From: CAADGL01 sp964643885
GTDB lineage: Bacteria; Planctomycetota; Phycisphaerae; UBA1845; Fen-1342
Assembly (NCBI GenBank): GCA_964643885.1
Contig: CAZXUI010000046.1
Location: 1-34,899 of the forward strand
DNA: 34,899 nt
Reading direction: 5' to 3'
The notes beneath the pieces were generated by a model. The model searched no databases and was not told the origin of the DNA. It saw nothing but the letters and a program-made list of their open reading frames with translations. How positions within the stretch are numbered: the first letter of the stretch is position 1; each line of letters begins with the position of its first letter. Shown one piece after another: positions 23,821-32,147 of this stretch. The position numbers and the translations under genes were made by a program.

Positions 23821-23859
23821 CGCCCCGTCCCCGCCCGACCGGAGCGCAGGAGATACACC

Positions 23860-24186
23860 TTGGCATGGGTTTATCTGACGTTGGCGGGGATATTCGAGGT
23901 CGCCTGGGCCCTCGGGCTCAAGCGGACGGAGGGCTTCACCCGGCTCTGGCCCAGCGTCTACACGCTGAGCACTATGGCCGTCAGCATCTGGCTGCTGGCG
24001 CTGGCCGTGCGGCACCTGCCGGTCGGGACGGCCTACGCGGTCTGGACGGGAATCGGCGCGGCCGGCACGGCCATCATCGGATTCATCTGGCTGGGCGAGT
24101 CGCGGGCGGCGCTGCGTCTGGCGTGTATCGGGCTGATTCTGCTGGGGGTGATCGGGCTGCGTGTCTTGCCGCCGGTGCGGCCGTGA
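23860..24186 (+). CDS. gdx: Small multidrug resistance protein, Gdx/SugE (guanidinium exporter) type
   Basis: 108 aa with four membrane helices. The central Glu is E13 (AGIFEVAWALGLK), followed by RTEGFTRLWPS and the nearly invariant SugE/Gdx segment HLPVGTAYAVWTGIGAAGTA. These match the Gdx branch, which exports guanidinium in exchange for protons, better than the EmrE drug exporters. It starts at a TTG at 23860, with AGGAG (23848-23852) 7 nt upstream. The ATG 5 nt further is out of frame. It is divergent from the glycosyltransferase gene with 75 nt between. I found no ykkC-type guanidine riboswitch in that short gap. Confidence 0.88.
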   Translation: MAWVYLTLAGIFEVAWALGLKRTEGFTRLWPSVYTLSTMAVSIWLLALAVRHLPVGTAYAVWTGIGAAGTAIIGFIWLGESRAALRLACIGLILLGVIGLRVLPPVRP

Positions 24187-24205
24187 CGTAGAAAGGCCGC
24201 GGAGC

Positions 24206-24228
24206 GAAGGGAATGAGGGATTGAGGGA
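24206..24228. repeat. AGGGA-type short tandem repeat
   Basis: Three imperfect 7-8 bp units (GAAGGGA, ATGAGGG, ATTGAGGG). It resembles the tract at 22573-22607. Confidence 0.5.
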
Positions 24229-24340
24229 GCGGGCGTTCACGCGGGTGTGTCCCCACAGCGCGGCGAGGAGGCCGGTAGCATGTCCGCACAATCGCAGGGA
24301 GTGACGGGCAGGCAGAGCGGCCCGCCCCTCTGGAGTAGTT

Positions 24341-24364
24341 GCGGGCCGGATGCCCGCGCTCCCC
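24341..24364 (-). repeat. GCGGGC hairpin with GGGGAGC leader, inverted copy
   Basis: Read on the minus strand it is GGGGAGC followed by GCGGGC-ATCCG-GCCCGC, matching 13680-13696 in stem and leader. It lies about 40 nt before purE. Confidence 0.65.
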
Positions 24365-24404
24365 GAATCGGCGCGCTTGAACTGATTCGATAACGGCACG
24401 ATCG

Positions 24405-24899
24405 ATGACAGCTCTCGTCGGCATCATCATGGGTTCTCGCTCGGATTGGGAGACGCTGCAACACGCGGCGGCGACGCTCGAGTCTCTCGGCGTGCCGCAC
24501 GAGGTGCAGGTCGTCTCCGCTCATCGCACGCCCGACCTGCTCTTTCAGTATGCGTCATCCGCCGAGTCGCGCGGCATCGAAGTGATCATCGCGGGGGCGG
24601 GCGGGGCTGCGCACCTGCCCGGCATGACGGCCGCCAAGACCACCCTGCCCGTGCTCGGTGTGCCGGTGGAATCACAGGCTCTGCGCGGCATGGACTCCCT
24701 GCTCTCGATCGTGCAGATGCCGGCCGGCGTGCCGGTCGGCACGCTCGCCATCGGACGGGCCGGCGCGGTGAATGCCGCGCTGCTCGCTGCGTCGATCGTC
24801 GGCCGCACACGGCCGGCAATCCTGGAAGCGCTGCGGGCCTATCGCGCCCGGCAGACACAGGACGTTCTCTCTCAACCGGATCCGCGAGGATCAGCATGA
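24405..24899 (+). CDS. purE: N5-carboxyaminoimidazole ribonucleotide mutase
   Basis: 164 aa. It isomerises N5-CAIR to CAIR in purine synthesis. GIIMGSRSDW (residues 6-15) and SAHRTP (38-43, catalytic H40) mark a class I PurE, which works with PurK. AGGAAHLPGM is represented by AGAGGAAHLPGMTA. The stop overlaps the purK start (ATGA at 24896-24899), a tight two-gene operon. Confidence 0.96.
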   Translation: MTALVGIIMGSRSDWETLQHAAATLESLGVPHEVQVVSAHRTPDLLFQYASSAESRGIEVIIAGAGGAAHLPGMTAAKTTLPVLGVPVESQALRGMDSLLSIVQMPAGVPVGTLAIGRAGAVNAALLAASIVGRTRPAILEALRAYRARQTQDVLSQPDPRGSA

Positions 24900-26002
24900 G
24901 GGTCGGCGTGCTCGGTGCCGGCCAGCTCGGGCGGATGCTTGCCCTGGCCGGGATGCCGCTGGGGCTGCGCTTTCGATTGCTCGATCAGTCGGCCGAGGCG
25001 TGCGGCGGACAGGTGGCCGAGCTGCTGGTCGGGCGCTGCGACGACCCGGCGACGCTCGAGCGCTTCGCGGGCGGCCTCGACGCGGTCACGTACGAATTCG
25101 AGAACGTGCCGCTTCAGACGGCCGAGCGGCTGAGCAAGCTCGCGCCGCTCTACCCGCCGATCGAAGCGCTGCGGGTCGGGCAGGATCGCCGGCTCGAAAA
25201 GCAGTTCTTCGCCGCCTGCGACATCCCCACGCCCAGATCCGAAGCCGTCGCGGACCTGCCGGGCCTGAGAAGCGCGCTGGCGCGGATCGGCTTTCCCGCC
25301 GTACTGAAGACCTGCCGCATGGGCTACGACGGCAAGGGACAGGCGGTGCTGCGGCGCGACGACGAGGTGGATGCAGCCTGGCAGCGCCTGAGCGGCCAGC
25401 CGCTGCTGCTCGAGCAGTTCGTTCCCTTCCAGCGCGAATTGTCGATCCTCGCCGCGCGCAGCCGCGACGGCTCGATCGCGTACTACCCGCTGGTGGAGAA
25501 CGTGCACGGGGGCGGAATTCTGCGCTACTCGAGCGCGCCGATCGCCGATCTCGATCCGGCCCTCGAAGAACGCGCGCAGGCACACGCGCGGCGGGCGCTC
25601 GATGTGCTCAACTACGTCGGCGTCCTCGCGATCGAGTTCTTCGAGCACGCCGGCGAGCTGCTGGCCAACGAAATGGCCCCGCGTGTGCACAACACCGGCC
25701 ACTGGACGATCGAAGGCGCCGAAACGAGCCAGTTCGAGAATCACGTCCGCGCCGTCGTCGGCTGGCCGCTCGGCTCGACGCGCGCCATCGGCTGGTCGGC
25801 CATGATCAACCTGATCGGCTGCCAGCCACCGGCCGGGCAAGTGCTGCAAGAACCAGGCGTACACCTGCACTGGTACGGCAAGCAGGTGCAGCCGGGGCGG
25901 AAGGTCGGCCACCTGACGGCGGTCTGCGACAGCGCGGAGGCCCGCGACCGCCTCGGCCGGCGGCTGCTGGCGTGGGTCGGCGGCATGGCAGGGCAAGGAT
26001 AA
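24896..26002 (+). CDS. purK: N5-carboxyaminoimidazole ribonucleotide synthase
   Basis: 368 aa. It makes N5-CAIR from AIR, bicarbonate and ATP, feeding PurE. The N-terminal VGVLGAGQLGRMLALAG block is diagnostic. The ATP-grasp domain shows FPAVLKTCRMGYDGKGQAVL, LLEQFVPFQRELSILAARS and NEMAPRVHNTGHWTIEG, which includes the usual PurK signature. The C-terminal domain ends near GWHYGK-like HLHWYGKQVQPGRKVGHLT. The start is the ATG overlapping the purE stop by 4 nt. Confidence 0.96.
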   Translation: MRVGVLGAGQLGRMLALAGMPLGLRFRLLDQSAEACGGQVAELLVGRCDDPATLERFAGGLDAVTYEFENVPLQTAERLSKLAPLYPPIEALRVGQDRRLEKQFFAACDIPTPRSEAVADLPGLRSALARIGFPAVLKTCRMGYDGKGQAVLRRDDEVDAAWQRLSGQPLLLEQFVPFQRELSILAARSRDGSIAYYPLVENVHGGGILRYSSAPIADLDPALEERAQAHARRALDVLNYVGVLAIEFFEHAGELLANEMAPRVHNTGHWTIEGAETSQFENHVRAVVGWPLGSTRAIGWSAMINLIGCQPPAGQVLQEPGVHLHWYGKQVQPGRKVGHLTAVCDSAEARDRLGRRLLAWVGGMAGQG

Positions 26003-26133
26003 TTCCGGGCCGGATTTGGACTGGGCGAATTGCCGCGGCCGGATAGACTTTGCCGCTCAGCGATGCCCGCCGGGTCGTTGCTGAGCCGGGCAGAGTGGGA
26101 GCGGGATCGGCCGCTGCGGCCGGATTGGACACG

Positions 26134-27252
26134 ATGGATCTCTGGACCATTCTGCTGCTGCTTCTCGGTCTGGCGGCACTGACCGTCGGCGCGGAGTTTC
26201 TCGTCCGCGGGTCGGCCGACCTAGCGGCGCGGCTGGGCATCTCCTCGCTGGTGATCGGCCTGACGGTTGTCGCATTCGGAACCAGCGCGCCCGAGATGGC
26301 CGTGAGCGTCAAGGCGGCGCTCGTGGGCCAGGCGGACATCGCGCTCGGCAACGTCGTCGGCAGCAACATCTTCAACGTGCTGCTCATCCTGGGCATCTCG
26401 GCGCTGATCACGCCGCTGGCGGTCGGCCTGCGCCTGGTGCGGATCGATGTGCCGCTGATGATCGCCGTATCCGTGCTGACGCTGCTGCTGGGGCTGGATG
26501 GAGCGATCGGGCGGCCGGATGGGTTTCTTCTGTTCGCGGGCATCGTCGTCTACACGGTTTTCGCGGTCTACTTCGGACGCCGCGAGCCGCGGGGGCAGGA
26601 TGGTGCCGGGGATTCGCTCCCCGGCGGCGCTCGCGGGCGAATCGCCGTTCAGCTTTTTTTCGTAATCGTCGGGCTGGGGTTGCTTGTGCTGGGGGCGCGC
26701 TGGTTCGTGGACGGCGCCGTGACGCTCGCACGGACGCTGGGCGTGAGCGAGCTGACGATCGGCCTGACGATCGTCGCGGCCGGCACGTCGCTGCCGGAGG
26801 TGGCGGCGTCGGTGATGGCGGCGATCAAGGGCGAGCGAGACATCGCCGTGGGCAACGTCGTCGGCAGCAACATCTTCAACATTCTGGCGGTGCTCGGAGC
26901 CTCCGCGGCGGTTTCATCAGAGGGTGTGGCCGTGGCCGTCTCGGCGATGTGGTTCGACATTCCGGTGATGATCGCGGTGGCCGTGGCCTGCCTGCCGATT
27001 TTCTTCACGGGCTACTCGATTGCGCGCTGGGAGGGTGGTCTGTTTCTGGGGTACTACGTGCTCTACACGACCTACGTCGTGCTGGCGGCGACGGGCTATG
27101 CCGGGCTGCCGACGTTCCGCACTGCGATGGTGTGGCTCGTAATTCCGCTGACCGTCATCACGCTCGCCGTGATCGTGACGCGCGAGCTGCGGGCGATGCG
27201 TCGTCTGCGCCCGGCGCAGGCATTGCAGACTGAGCTGCCCGAGCGCTCCTGA
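26134..27252 (+). CDS. CaCA family cation/Ca2+ exchanger (YrbG-type), first of a pair
   Basis: 372 aa with about ten membrane helices in two homologous halves. The alpha-1 repeat has AFGTSAPE (47-54) and GNVVGSNIFNVLLILG; the alpha-2 repeat has AAGTSLPEVAASV and GNVVGSNIFNILAVLG. These hold the ion-binding Glu and Asn of the Na+/Ca2+ exchanger superfamily, acting in the inner membrane. The start at 26134 gives MDLWTILLLLLGL, matching the neighbour's N-terminus; the frame upstream lacks membrane sequence. The next gene, 135 nt downstream, is a paralogue. Confidence 0.92.
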   Translation: MDLWTILLLLLGLAALTVGAEFLVRGSADLAARLGISSLVIGLTVVAFGTSAPEMAVSVKAALVGQADIALGNVVGSNIFNVLLILGISALITPLAVGLRLVRIDVPLMIAVSVLTLLLGLDGAIGRPDGFLLFAGIVVYTVFAVYFGRREPRGQDGAGDSLPGGARGRIAVQLFFVIVGLGLLVLGARWFVDGAVTLARTLGVSELTIGLTIVAAGTSLPEVAASVMAAIKGERDIAVGNVVGSNIFNILAVLGASAAVSSEGVAVAVSAMWFDIPVMIAVAVACLPIFFTGYSIARWEGGLFLGYYVLYTTYVVLAATGYAGLPTFRTAMVWLVIPLTVITLAVIVTRELRAMRRLRPAQALQTELPERS

Positions 27253-27387
27253 CGATCAGCCGGCGTTGCCGCGGCCGCGCCGGCCGGCGAAGCGGCCCCG
27301 CCCGGCAGCGGCTTCGCGCGATCGTCCGCATCGGTTAGGTTCACACCCGCCGACGGGGGTGCAAGAACGGGAGCGATCGCCGCGATC

Positions 27388-28482
27388 ATGGATTCCGCCA
27401 CGCTGGGACTGTTCATCGCCGGGTTCGTCCTGCTCGTCGGCGGGGCGGAGCTGCTCGTGCGCGGAGCGGCCCGGCTCGCCACGGCCGCGGGCATCTCGCC
27501 GCTGGTCGTCGGACTGACGCTGGTCGCCTTCGGAACGAGCGCGCCGGAGCTGGCGGTCAGTCTGAAAGCAACCCTGTCCGGTCAACCGTCGATCGCGCTG
27601 GGCAACGCCGTCGGCAGCAACATCGCCAACGTGCTGCTGATCCTCGGCCTGTCCGCCGCGATCACGCCGCTGGTCGTCTCGATTCAACTCATTCGCGTCG
27701 ACGTTCCGCTGATGATCGTCTCGGCCGCCGCTCTTTTCGGCATGGCGCTGGACGGGGCGATCGGGCGGGCGGACGGGCTGATCCTGATCGCGGCACTGCT
27801 GGGATACGTCGTGCTGACGGTCTATCTGGGCCGGCGCGCGGGGGCGGCCGCTCGGGCGGAGTTCGAGAAGGAGTTCGGGACGTTTCCGTCGCCCACGCTC
27901 GCTTCGATCGCCGCCCACCTGATGCTCGTCGCGATCGGGCTGTCGTTGCTGGTCCTCGGCTCGGATTGGCTTGTCGACGGGGCCGTGGCGCTGGCGACCT
28001 GGCTTGGCGTCAGCGAACTGATCATCGGGCTCACCGTGGTGGCGGTGGGAACGTCGCTGCCGGAGGTGGCCACCTCGATCGTCGCGGCCGTCAAGGGCGA
28101 GCGCGACATCGCCGTCGGAAACATCGTCGGCAGCAACATTTTCAACGTGCTCTGCGTCGTCGGCGTGTCGAGCGCGGTCGCACCGGCCGGCATCGCCGTG
28201 CCGGACGCGGCGCTTCAATTCGATCTGCCGGTGATGGTCGCCGTGGCGCTCGTCTGCCTGCCGATTTTCTTTACGAACTTTCTGATCGCACGCTGGGAGG
28301 GCCTGCTGCTGCTGGGCTATTACATCGCCTACACGACCTACCTGGTGTTGAACGCGACGCGGCACGCGGCCCTGGAGCTTTTCGAAGCGGGCATGGCCTG
28401 GTTCGTGCTCCCGCTGACCGCGCTCACGTTGATCGTTCTCACGGCTCACAGCCTGCGCCGGCCCGCGACCAGTGTGTCCTAG
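27388..28482 (+). CDS. CaCA family cation/Ca2+ exchanger, second of a pair
   Basis: 364 aa, colinear with the gene at 26134. AFGTSAPE is at the same residues (47-54), with GNAVGSNIANVLLILG in alpha-1 and VGTSLPEVATSI and GNIVGSNIFNVLCVVG in alpha-2. The central loop between the halves differs most (REPRGQDGAGDS in the first, GAAARAEFEKEFGTF here). It probably arose by tandem duplication. The first half carries IAN where the second keeps IFN, so ion preference may differ between the two proteins. This is inference from a visual comparison. Confidence 0.92.
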   Translation: MDSATLGLFIAGFVLLVGGAELLVRGAARLATAAGISPLVVGLTLVAFGTSAPELAVSLKATLSGQPSIALGNAVGSNIANVLLILGLSAAITPLVVSIQLIRVDVPLMIVSAAALFGMALDGAIGRADGLILIAALLGYVVLTVYLGRRAGAAARAEFEKEFGTFPSPTLASIAAHLMLVAIGLSLLVLGSDWLVDGAVALATWLGVSELIIGLTVVAVGTSLPEVATSIVAAVKGERDIAVGNIVGSNIFNVLCVVGVSSAVAPAGIAVPDAALQFDLPVMVAVALVCLPIFFTNFLIARWEGLLLLGYYIAYTTYLVLNATRHAALELFEAGMAWFVLPLTALTLIVLTAHSLRRPATSVS

Positions 28483-28602
28483 CGGCCCCGCCAGCCGGCC
28501 GAGCAGCCGCCCGGGCTCGGCACGCGCCGCATTCCTGTTACAATAGGTTGTCCGGGGGCGGGCGCTGCGGGCCCGCGCGGGCGAATTCAACGAGAGGCAG
28601 GC

Positions 28603-29403
28603 ATGCGGGGCATCGTGATCGCGAAAAACAGTGGCGGCTGGTGGTGGCGGGCGTCGGCCGCGATCGCGGCGGCCGGCCTCCTGATCACCGGGTGCGATAA
28701 CTCGGATTCGATCGAAGCCGGCGCGAGCGTCGCCGCGGCCGACCTGCGCGGGCAACCGATCGCCGCGGTCGAGAGTGAAGCGAGGGCTGCGGAGAGCGTC
28801 TCGGCCGGCGAGCAGGTCGAAGCAGACGCGGAACCCGACGCCGCCGACGCCGATTCCGCCGCGGCCGAATCCGGCGACCCCCGGCCGGCCGCACAGGGCG
28901 GCACGAATGGCGAGGCGGCCGCGATGGCCGCGTTGAATCCGAACGAGGATCTCCCGCCGCCCGAGATCAGCGAAGCGAAGGCCGAATACCTGCCGCTGGC
29001 GTTCGGGAAACTGGCGAGCTTCGCCTACGACGTTTACGCGGCCGAGGAGGAGATCGCCTCCGAGGGCAAGCCCGGTCCGGAGCGCGTTCCGGCGGAGATT
29101 CGCTCTCTGAATGGCCGCAAGATCGCCGTCCGCGGCTTCATGATGCCGCTGGATATCACGCGCAACCAGGCGAAGACGTTCCTGCTCGTGCGCAACCGCA
29201 TGGCGTGCTGTTTCGGCATGATGGTCGGTCTGAACGAGTGGGTGTATGTGCAGATGGCCGACGGCAGCGCGGCCGACTGGGTCAACGACGTGCCGATCAC
29301 CGTGTACGGCGAGCTGGCGGTGGGCGAAGAGGTCCGCGACGGCATGGTGATGAGCCTCTATCGGATGAAGGCGGACGAAGTGGCGTATGACGGCGGATTC
29401 TGA
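28603..29403 (+). CDS. DUF3299 lipoprotein
   Basis: 266 aa. A signal peptide ends in lipobox LITGC with the lipidated Cys at residue 31. An Ala/Glu-rich linker (about 35-110) leads to a DUF3299-type domain: GRKIAVRGFMMPLDITRNQ, a Cys pair C202-C203 in MACCFGMM, then WVYVQMADG and ITVYGELAVGEE. The function of DUF3299 is not established; the Cys-Cys pair suggests metal or redox chemistry. GAGAGG lies before the ATG, and a TACAAT -10-like hexamer is at 28539-28544. Another lipoprotein gene follows 84 nt later. Confidence 0.85.
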   Translation: MRGIVIAKNSGGWWWRASAAIAAAGLLITGCDNSDSIEAGASVAAADLRGQPIAAVESEARAAESVSAGEQVEADAEPDAADADSAAAESGDPRPAAQGGTNGEAAAMAALNPNEDLPPPEISEAKAEYLPLAFGKLASFAYDVYAAEEEIASEGKPGPERVPAEIRSLNGRKIAVRGFMMPLDITRNQAKTFLLVRNRMACCFGMMVGLNEWVYVQMADGSAADWVNDVPITVYGELAVGEEVRDGMVMSLYRMKADEVAYDGGF

Positions 29404-29487
29404 GGCGCGGCGCGGGGCTTTTGGCGTCGGCGGCGCGCCCGGCCGCTGAGTCGATGAGGCATTTCAGCCCCAGGGAGGCGTGAGCTG

Positions 29488-30231
29488 ATGCGAAGTCAAT
29501 GGCGTTGGAGAATCGCCGGGGCGTGTGCGGCAATGGCGGTCACGATCCTCGGCTGCGAGAGCAAGCCGCCGCCGAGCGAGCCGGCGTCCGAGAGCACGGC
29601 GAGCTCGAAGCAGGACGACCTGGCGAGCGTGAGCGAGTTCCTGCGCGAGCAGGCCAATCCGCAGCCGCAGCAGCCCGCCGCCGATGCCCTCCCGCCCGGC
29701 CATCCGCCGATTCCGTCCGAGTCGGGCGCTGTCAACGCTCCGCCGTCCGCGGCGCCGCAAGCGGCCCTCAAGTTCGACGCACCCGAGAACTGGAAACCCG
29801 AGCGCCCGGCGAACACGATGCGCGTGGCGCAATACGTGATCCCGCGCGTCGAGGGCGACAGCGAGGACGGCCAGTTCGTGGTCTTCTTCTTCGGCGTGGG
29901 CGGCGGCGGCGGCACGCAGGCGAACCTGGACCGCTGGCGGTCGCAGTTCACCACTGAAGACGGCCAGCCGGTTCCCGACTCCGCCGTGGTCAGCGAGGTG
30001 ATCCAGGTGGGGGACATCAAGGTGACGCTGCTGGACATCGCCGGCAGCTACAGCGCAACCGCGATGATGCCGGGCGCCGCGACCGGGCCGGCCAAGCCGA
30101 ATCAGCGCATGCTCGCGGCCGTGGCGGAGTTCGACCAGGGGCCCTACTTCATCCGCGCCACCGGACCGACGGCGACGATCTCGGCCAACCGCGAGGCGTT
30201 CATGAAGCTGATCCAGTCGCTGCGGCACTGA
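29488..30231 (+). CDS. Lipoprotein of unknown function
   Basis: 247 aa. The lipobox TILGC puts the lipidated Cys at residue 23. A Ser/Glu- then Pro/Gln-rich linker (about 25-95) is followed by a globular domain beginning KFDAPENWKPERPANTMRVA, with QFVVFFFGVGGGGGTQANLD, VTLLDIAGSYSATAMMPG and a C-terminal ANREAFMKLIQSLRH. The pattern of a mildly basic substrate-free beta domain is not one that I can name. AGGGAGG lies upstream of the ATG. It is likely cotranscribed with the DUF3299 gene and perhaps with the dioxygenase 28 nt downstream. Confidence 0.72.
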   Translation: MRSQWRWRIAGACAAMAVTILGCESKPPPSEPASESTASSKQDDLASVSEFLREQANPQPQQPAADALPPGHPPIPSESGAVNAPPSAAPQAALKFDAPENWKPERPANTMRVAQYVIPRVEGDSEDGQFVVFFFGVGGGGGTQANLDRWRSQFTTEDGQPVPDSAVVSEVIQVGDIKVTLLDIAGSYSATAMMPGAATGPAKPNQRMLAAVAEFDQGPYFIRATGPTATISANREAFMKLIQSLRH

Positions 30232-30259
30232 TGCGCCGGCACGTCCGGCGGGCGAGCCC

Positions 30260-31048
30260 ATGGCGCTGACCTACGCCAGCTATCTGCGTCTCGACGAGCT
30301 GCTGAAGCTTCAGCAGGCGCGCTCGGAGCCGCCCGAGCACGACGAGATGCTCTTCATCATAATCCATCAGACCTACGAGCTGTGGTTCAAGCAGCTCCTG
30401 CACGAGCTGGAGAAGATCCAGCGCGATTTTCGCGCGGGCGACCTGTGGGCCGCCGTGCACACCTTCAAGCGGGTCCGCACGATCATGAAGACGGCCGTCG
30501 GCCAGCTCGACATTCTCGAAACCATGACGCCCGTCTCCTTCGCCAGCTTCCGCGACCGGCTGGAGACAGCTTCCGGCTTTCAATCCTCGCAGTTCCGCGA
30601 GCTGGAGTTCATCCTCGGCCAGAAGCGCAGCGACATGAATTTCGCCGCGCTCTACGGGGCGGAGACACCCGGGTACCGCGCCCTGATCAGGCGGGCCGAG
30701 CAGCGCACCGTGATCGACGATTTCTACGCCTTTCTCGAGCAGCAGGGGGTCGCGATCCCCGAAGCGCTCAAGCGGCGCGACCTGCGGAAGTCCAACGAGC
30801 CCAGCTCCGAGGTGCAGGAGGCGTTGCTGGGGCTCTACCAGTCGCGGCCGGACATCGTCATTCTGCTCGAGGCGATGACGGATTTCGACGAGGGCTTGCA
30901 GGAATGGCGCTACCGGCACGTCAAGATCGTCGAGCGGACGATCGGTTCGAAGCATGGGACCGGCGGCTCACCCGGCGTCGAGTTTCTGAAGGCGACGCTG
31001 TTCCGGCCGGTGTTTCCGGATCTGTGGGCGATCCGGCATCGGTTGTGA
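30260..31048 (+). CDS. kynA: Tryptophan 2,3-dioxygenase
   Basis: 262 aa. It is a haem enzyme that opens the indole ring of L-tryptophan to N-formylkynurenine. Family signatures are LFIIIHQTYELWFKQLLHEL with the active-site H36, ASGFQSSQFRELEFILG, and RYRHVKIVERTIGSKHGTGG with the expected proximal haem ligand H220, ending in SPGVEFLKATLF and FPDLWAIRHRL. Length and motifs match bacterial members. The product is the substrate of the KynB-type protein at 31511. The repeat block and assembly gap separate the two. Confidence 0.95.
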   Translation: MALTYASYLRLDELLKLQQARSEPPEHDEMLFIIIHQTYELWFKQLLHELEKIQRDFRAGDLWAAVHTFKRVRTIMKTAVGQLDILETMTPVSFASFRDRLETASGFQSSQFRELEFILGQKRSDMNFAALYGAETPGYRALIRRAEQRTVIDDFYAFLEQQGVAIPEALKRRDLRKSNEPSSEVQEALLGLYQSRPDIVILLEAMTDFDEGLQEWRYRHVKIVERTIGSKHGTGGSPGVEFLKATLFRPVFPDLWAIRHRL

Positions 31049-31144
31049 TGAAACGGCGGGCGGGAGAGCCTGTGAACGAATCGCGCGCCTCTGGGGAGCG
31101 CGGATGACCCGCACGTTCAGCCGCCGGATCAGCACCCGCCGCGT

Positions 31145-31215
31145 CAGAACCCGCCGCGCCGAGCGGCGGGTCACCTGGCGATCACAAGACCCCGTGCTTG
31201 GCGCACGGGGTTCTG
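31145..31215 (+). repeat. 71-bp two-hairpin (BIME-like) element
   Basis: Outer inverted repeat CAGAACCC ... GGGTTCTG. Hairpin 1 is CCCGCCGC-GCCGA-GCGGCGGG (31150-31170); a 19-nt spacer follows (31171-31189); hairpin 2 is CCCCGTGC-TTGGC-GCACGGGG (31190-31210). The element at 34780-34850 has the same length, spacer length and hairpins in inverted order. Confidence 0.9.
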
Positions 31216-31220
31216 ACCCG

Positions 31221-31248
31221 CTGGTGCGAGATTTCCATCTCGCACCAG
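31221..31248. repeat. 12-bp-stem hairpin (type D)
   Basis: CTGGTGCGAGAT pairs perfectly with ATCTCGCACCAG around loop TTCC. It is the longest clean stem in the window and shares its inner 8 bp with 1922-1941. Confidence 0.9.
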
Positions 31249-31275
31249 GGTGACATGTGACATGTGAAATGTGAC
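31249..31275 (-). repeat. Short GTGACAT heptamer tract
   Basis: GTGACAT, GTGACAT, GTGAAAT and GTGAC follow at 7-bp spacing. On the minus strand this is the TCAC-containing heptamer type seen at 2113-2232 and 34550-34632. Confidence 0.7.
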
Positions 31276-31290
31276 AACGGCCCGCCGCGT

Positions 31291-31461
31291 CAGAACCCGC
31301 CGCGCCGAGCGGCGGGTCACCTGGCGATCACAAGANNNNNNNNNNNNNNNNNNNNNNNNNNNNNNNNNNNNNNNNNNNNNNNNNNNNNNNNNNNNNNNNN
31401 NNNNNNNNNNNNNNNNNNNNNNNNNNNNNNNNNNNCCCCGTGCTTGGCGCACGGGGTTCTG
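31291..31461 (+). repeat. 71-bp element interrupted by the assembly gap
   Basis: The first 45 nt (31291-31335) are identical to 31145-31189 and the last 26 nt (31436-31461) to 31190-31215. Removing the 100 N leaves exactly 71 nt. Confidence 0.85.
31336..31435. other. Assembly gap of 100 N
   Basis: Exactly 100 N, the usual placeholder for a gap of unknown size. It lies inside a repeat element, at the point between spacer and second hairpin. Confidence 0.98.
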
Positions 31462-31510
31462 ATTGCGGGCGCGACACCCGCGCAAGCGATGCTGGTAGTC
31501 TGGGTGCCTC

Positions 31511-32131
31511 ATGCTGTATGACATCACGCCGCCGATCTCGCCGCGGCTGTGCGTCTGGCCGGGCGATACACCGCCGACTCGTGAAGTCCTCCTGGACATG
31601 CACCGCGGCGACAATCTCACGCTCTCGACGCTGCGCGCGACGGTGCACCTCGGCGCGCATGCGGACGCCCCGAGCCACTACGGCCGCGACGCGGCCTCGA
31701 TCGAGAGCCGCCCGCTCGAGTTCTACCTGGGCCGCTGCCAGGTGATGCACGTCCGCGCCGCCCGCGGCGCGCGCGTCGGCGTTTCCGATCTGCGCTTGCA
31801 GGTCAACGCGCCGCGGGTGCTGCTGGCGACCGGCACCTTCCCCGATCCCGAATCATGGAACCGCGACTTCGCCGCACTCGAACCCGCCCTCGTCGATGCA
31901 CTGCACGCCCGCGGCGTCCGCCTCATCGGCATCGATACGCCCAGCGTCGACCTGATGGACTCCAAGGACCTGCCCGCCCACCAGCGCTTCCTGGCCAATG
32001 ACATGGCCATCCTTGAGGGACTCGTGCTGCACGAGGTGCCGGACGGGGAATACGAGCTGATCGCGCTGCCGCTGCCGCTGGCCGGGTTCGACGCCAGCCC
32101 CGTGCGGGCCGTTCTGCGCACGCTGGATTGA
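31511..32131 (+). CDS. kynB: Kynurenine formamidase (KynB-type cyclase-family hydrolase)
   Basis: 206 aa. It would hydrolyse N-formylkynurenine to kynurenine. MLYDITPPIS and VWPGDTPP at the N-terminus and the metal motif HLGAHADAP (H46, H50, D52) with H56 are those of the metal-dependent KynB/cyclase family. GIDTPSVD and ANDMAILEGLVLHEVPDGEYELIALPLPL complete it. The pairing with kynA, one gene away, supports formamidase rather than another cyclase-family activity. The ATG start has only a weak GGTG upstream. Kynureninase is not in the window, so whether the pathway continues to anthranilate is unseen. Confidence 0.9.
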   Translation: MLYDITPPISPRLCVWPGDTPPTREVLLDMHRGDNLTLSTLRATVHLGAHADAPSHYGRDAASIESRPLEFYLGRCQVMHVRAARGARVGVSDLRLQVNAPRVLLATGTFPDPESWNRDFAALEPALVDALHARGVRLIGIDTPSVDLMDSKDLPAHQRFLANDMAILEGLVLHEVPDGEYELIALPLPLAGFDASPVRAVLRTLD

Positions 32132-32147
32132 TCCGCGGGCCGGGCGC

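Larger units (their letters stand above)
31049..31510. other. Repeat-filled intergenic region between kynA and kynB
   Basis: 462 positions including 100 N. It holds one complete and one gap-broken 71-bp two-hairpin element, a 12-bp-stem hairpin and a short GTGACAT tract, listed separately. I see no gene. A 55-bp stretch is exactly duplicated (31135-31189 and 31281-31335). Confidence 0.85.

Noticed and set aside
23785..23859. Guanidine (ykkC) riboswitch before the Gdx-type exporter
   Set aside because: The 75-nt gap is shared with a divergent promoter, and I see no paired ACGR-loop hairpins or other ykkC consensus.
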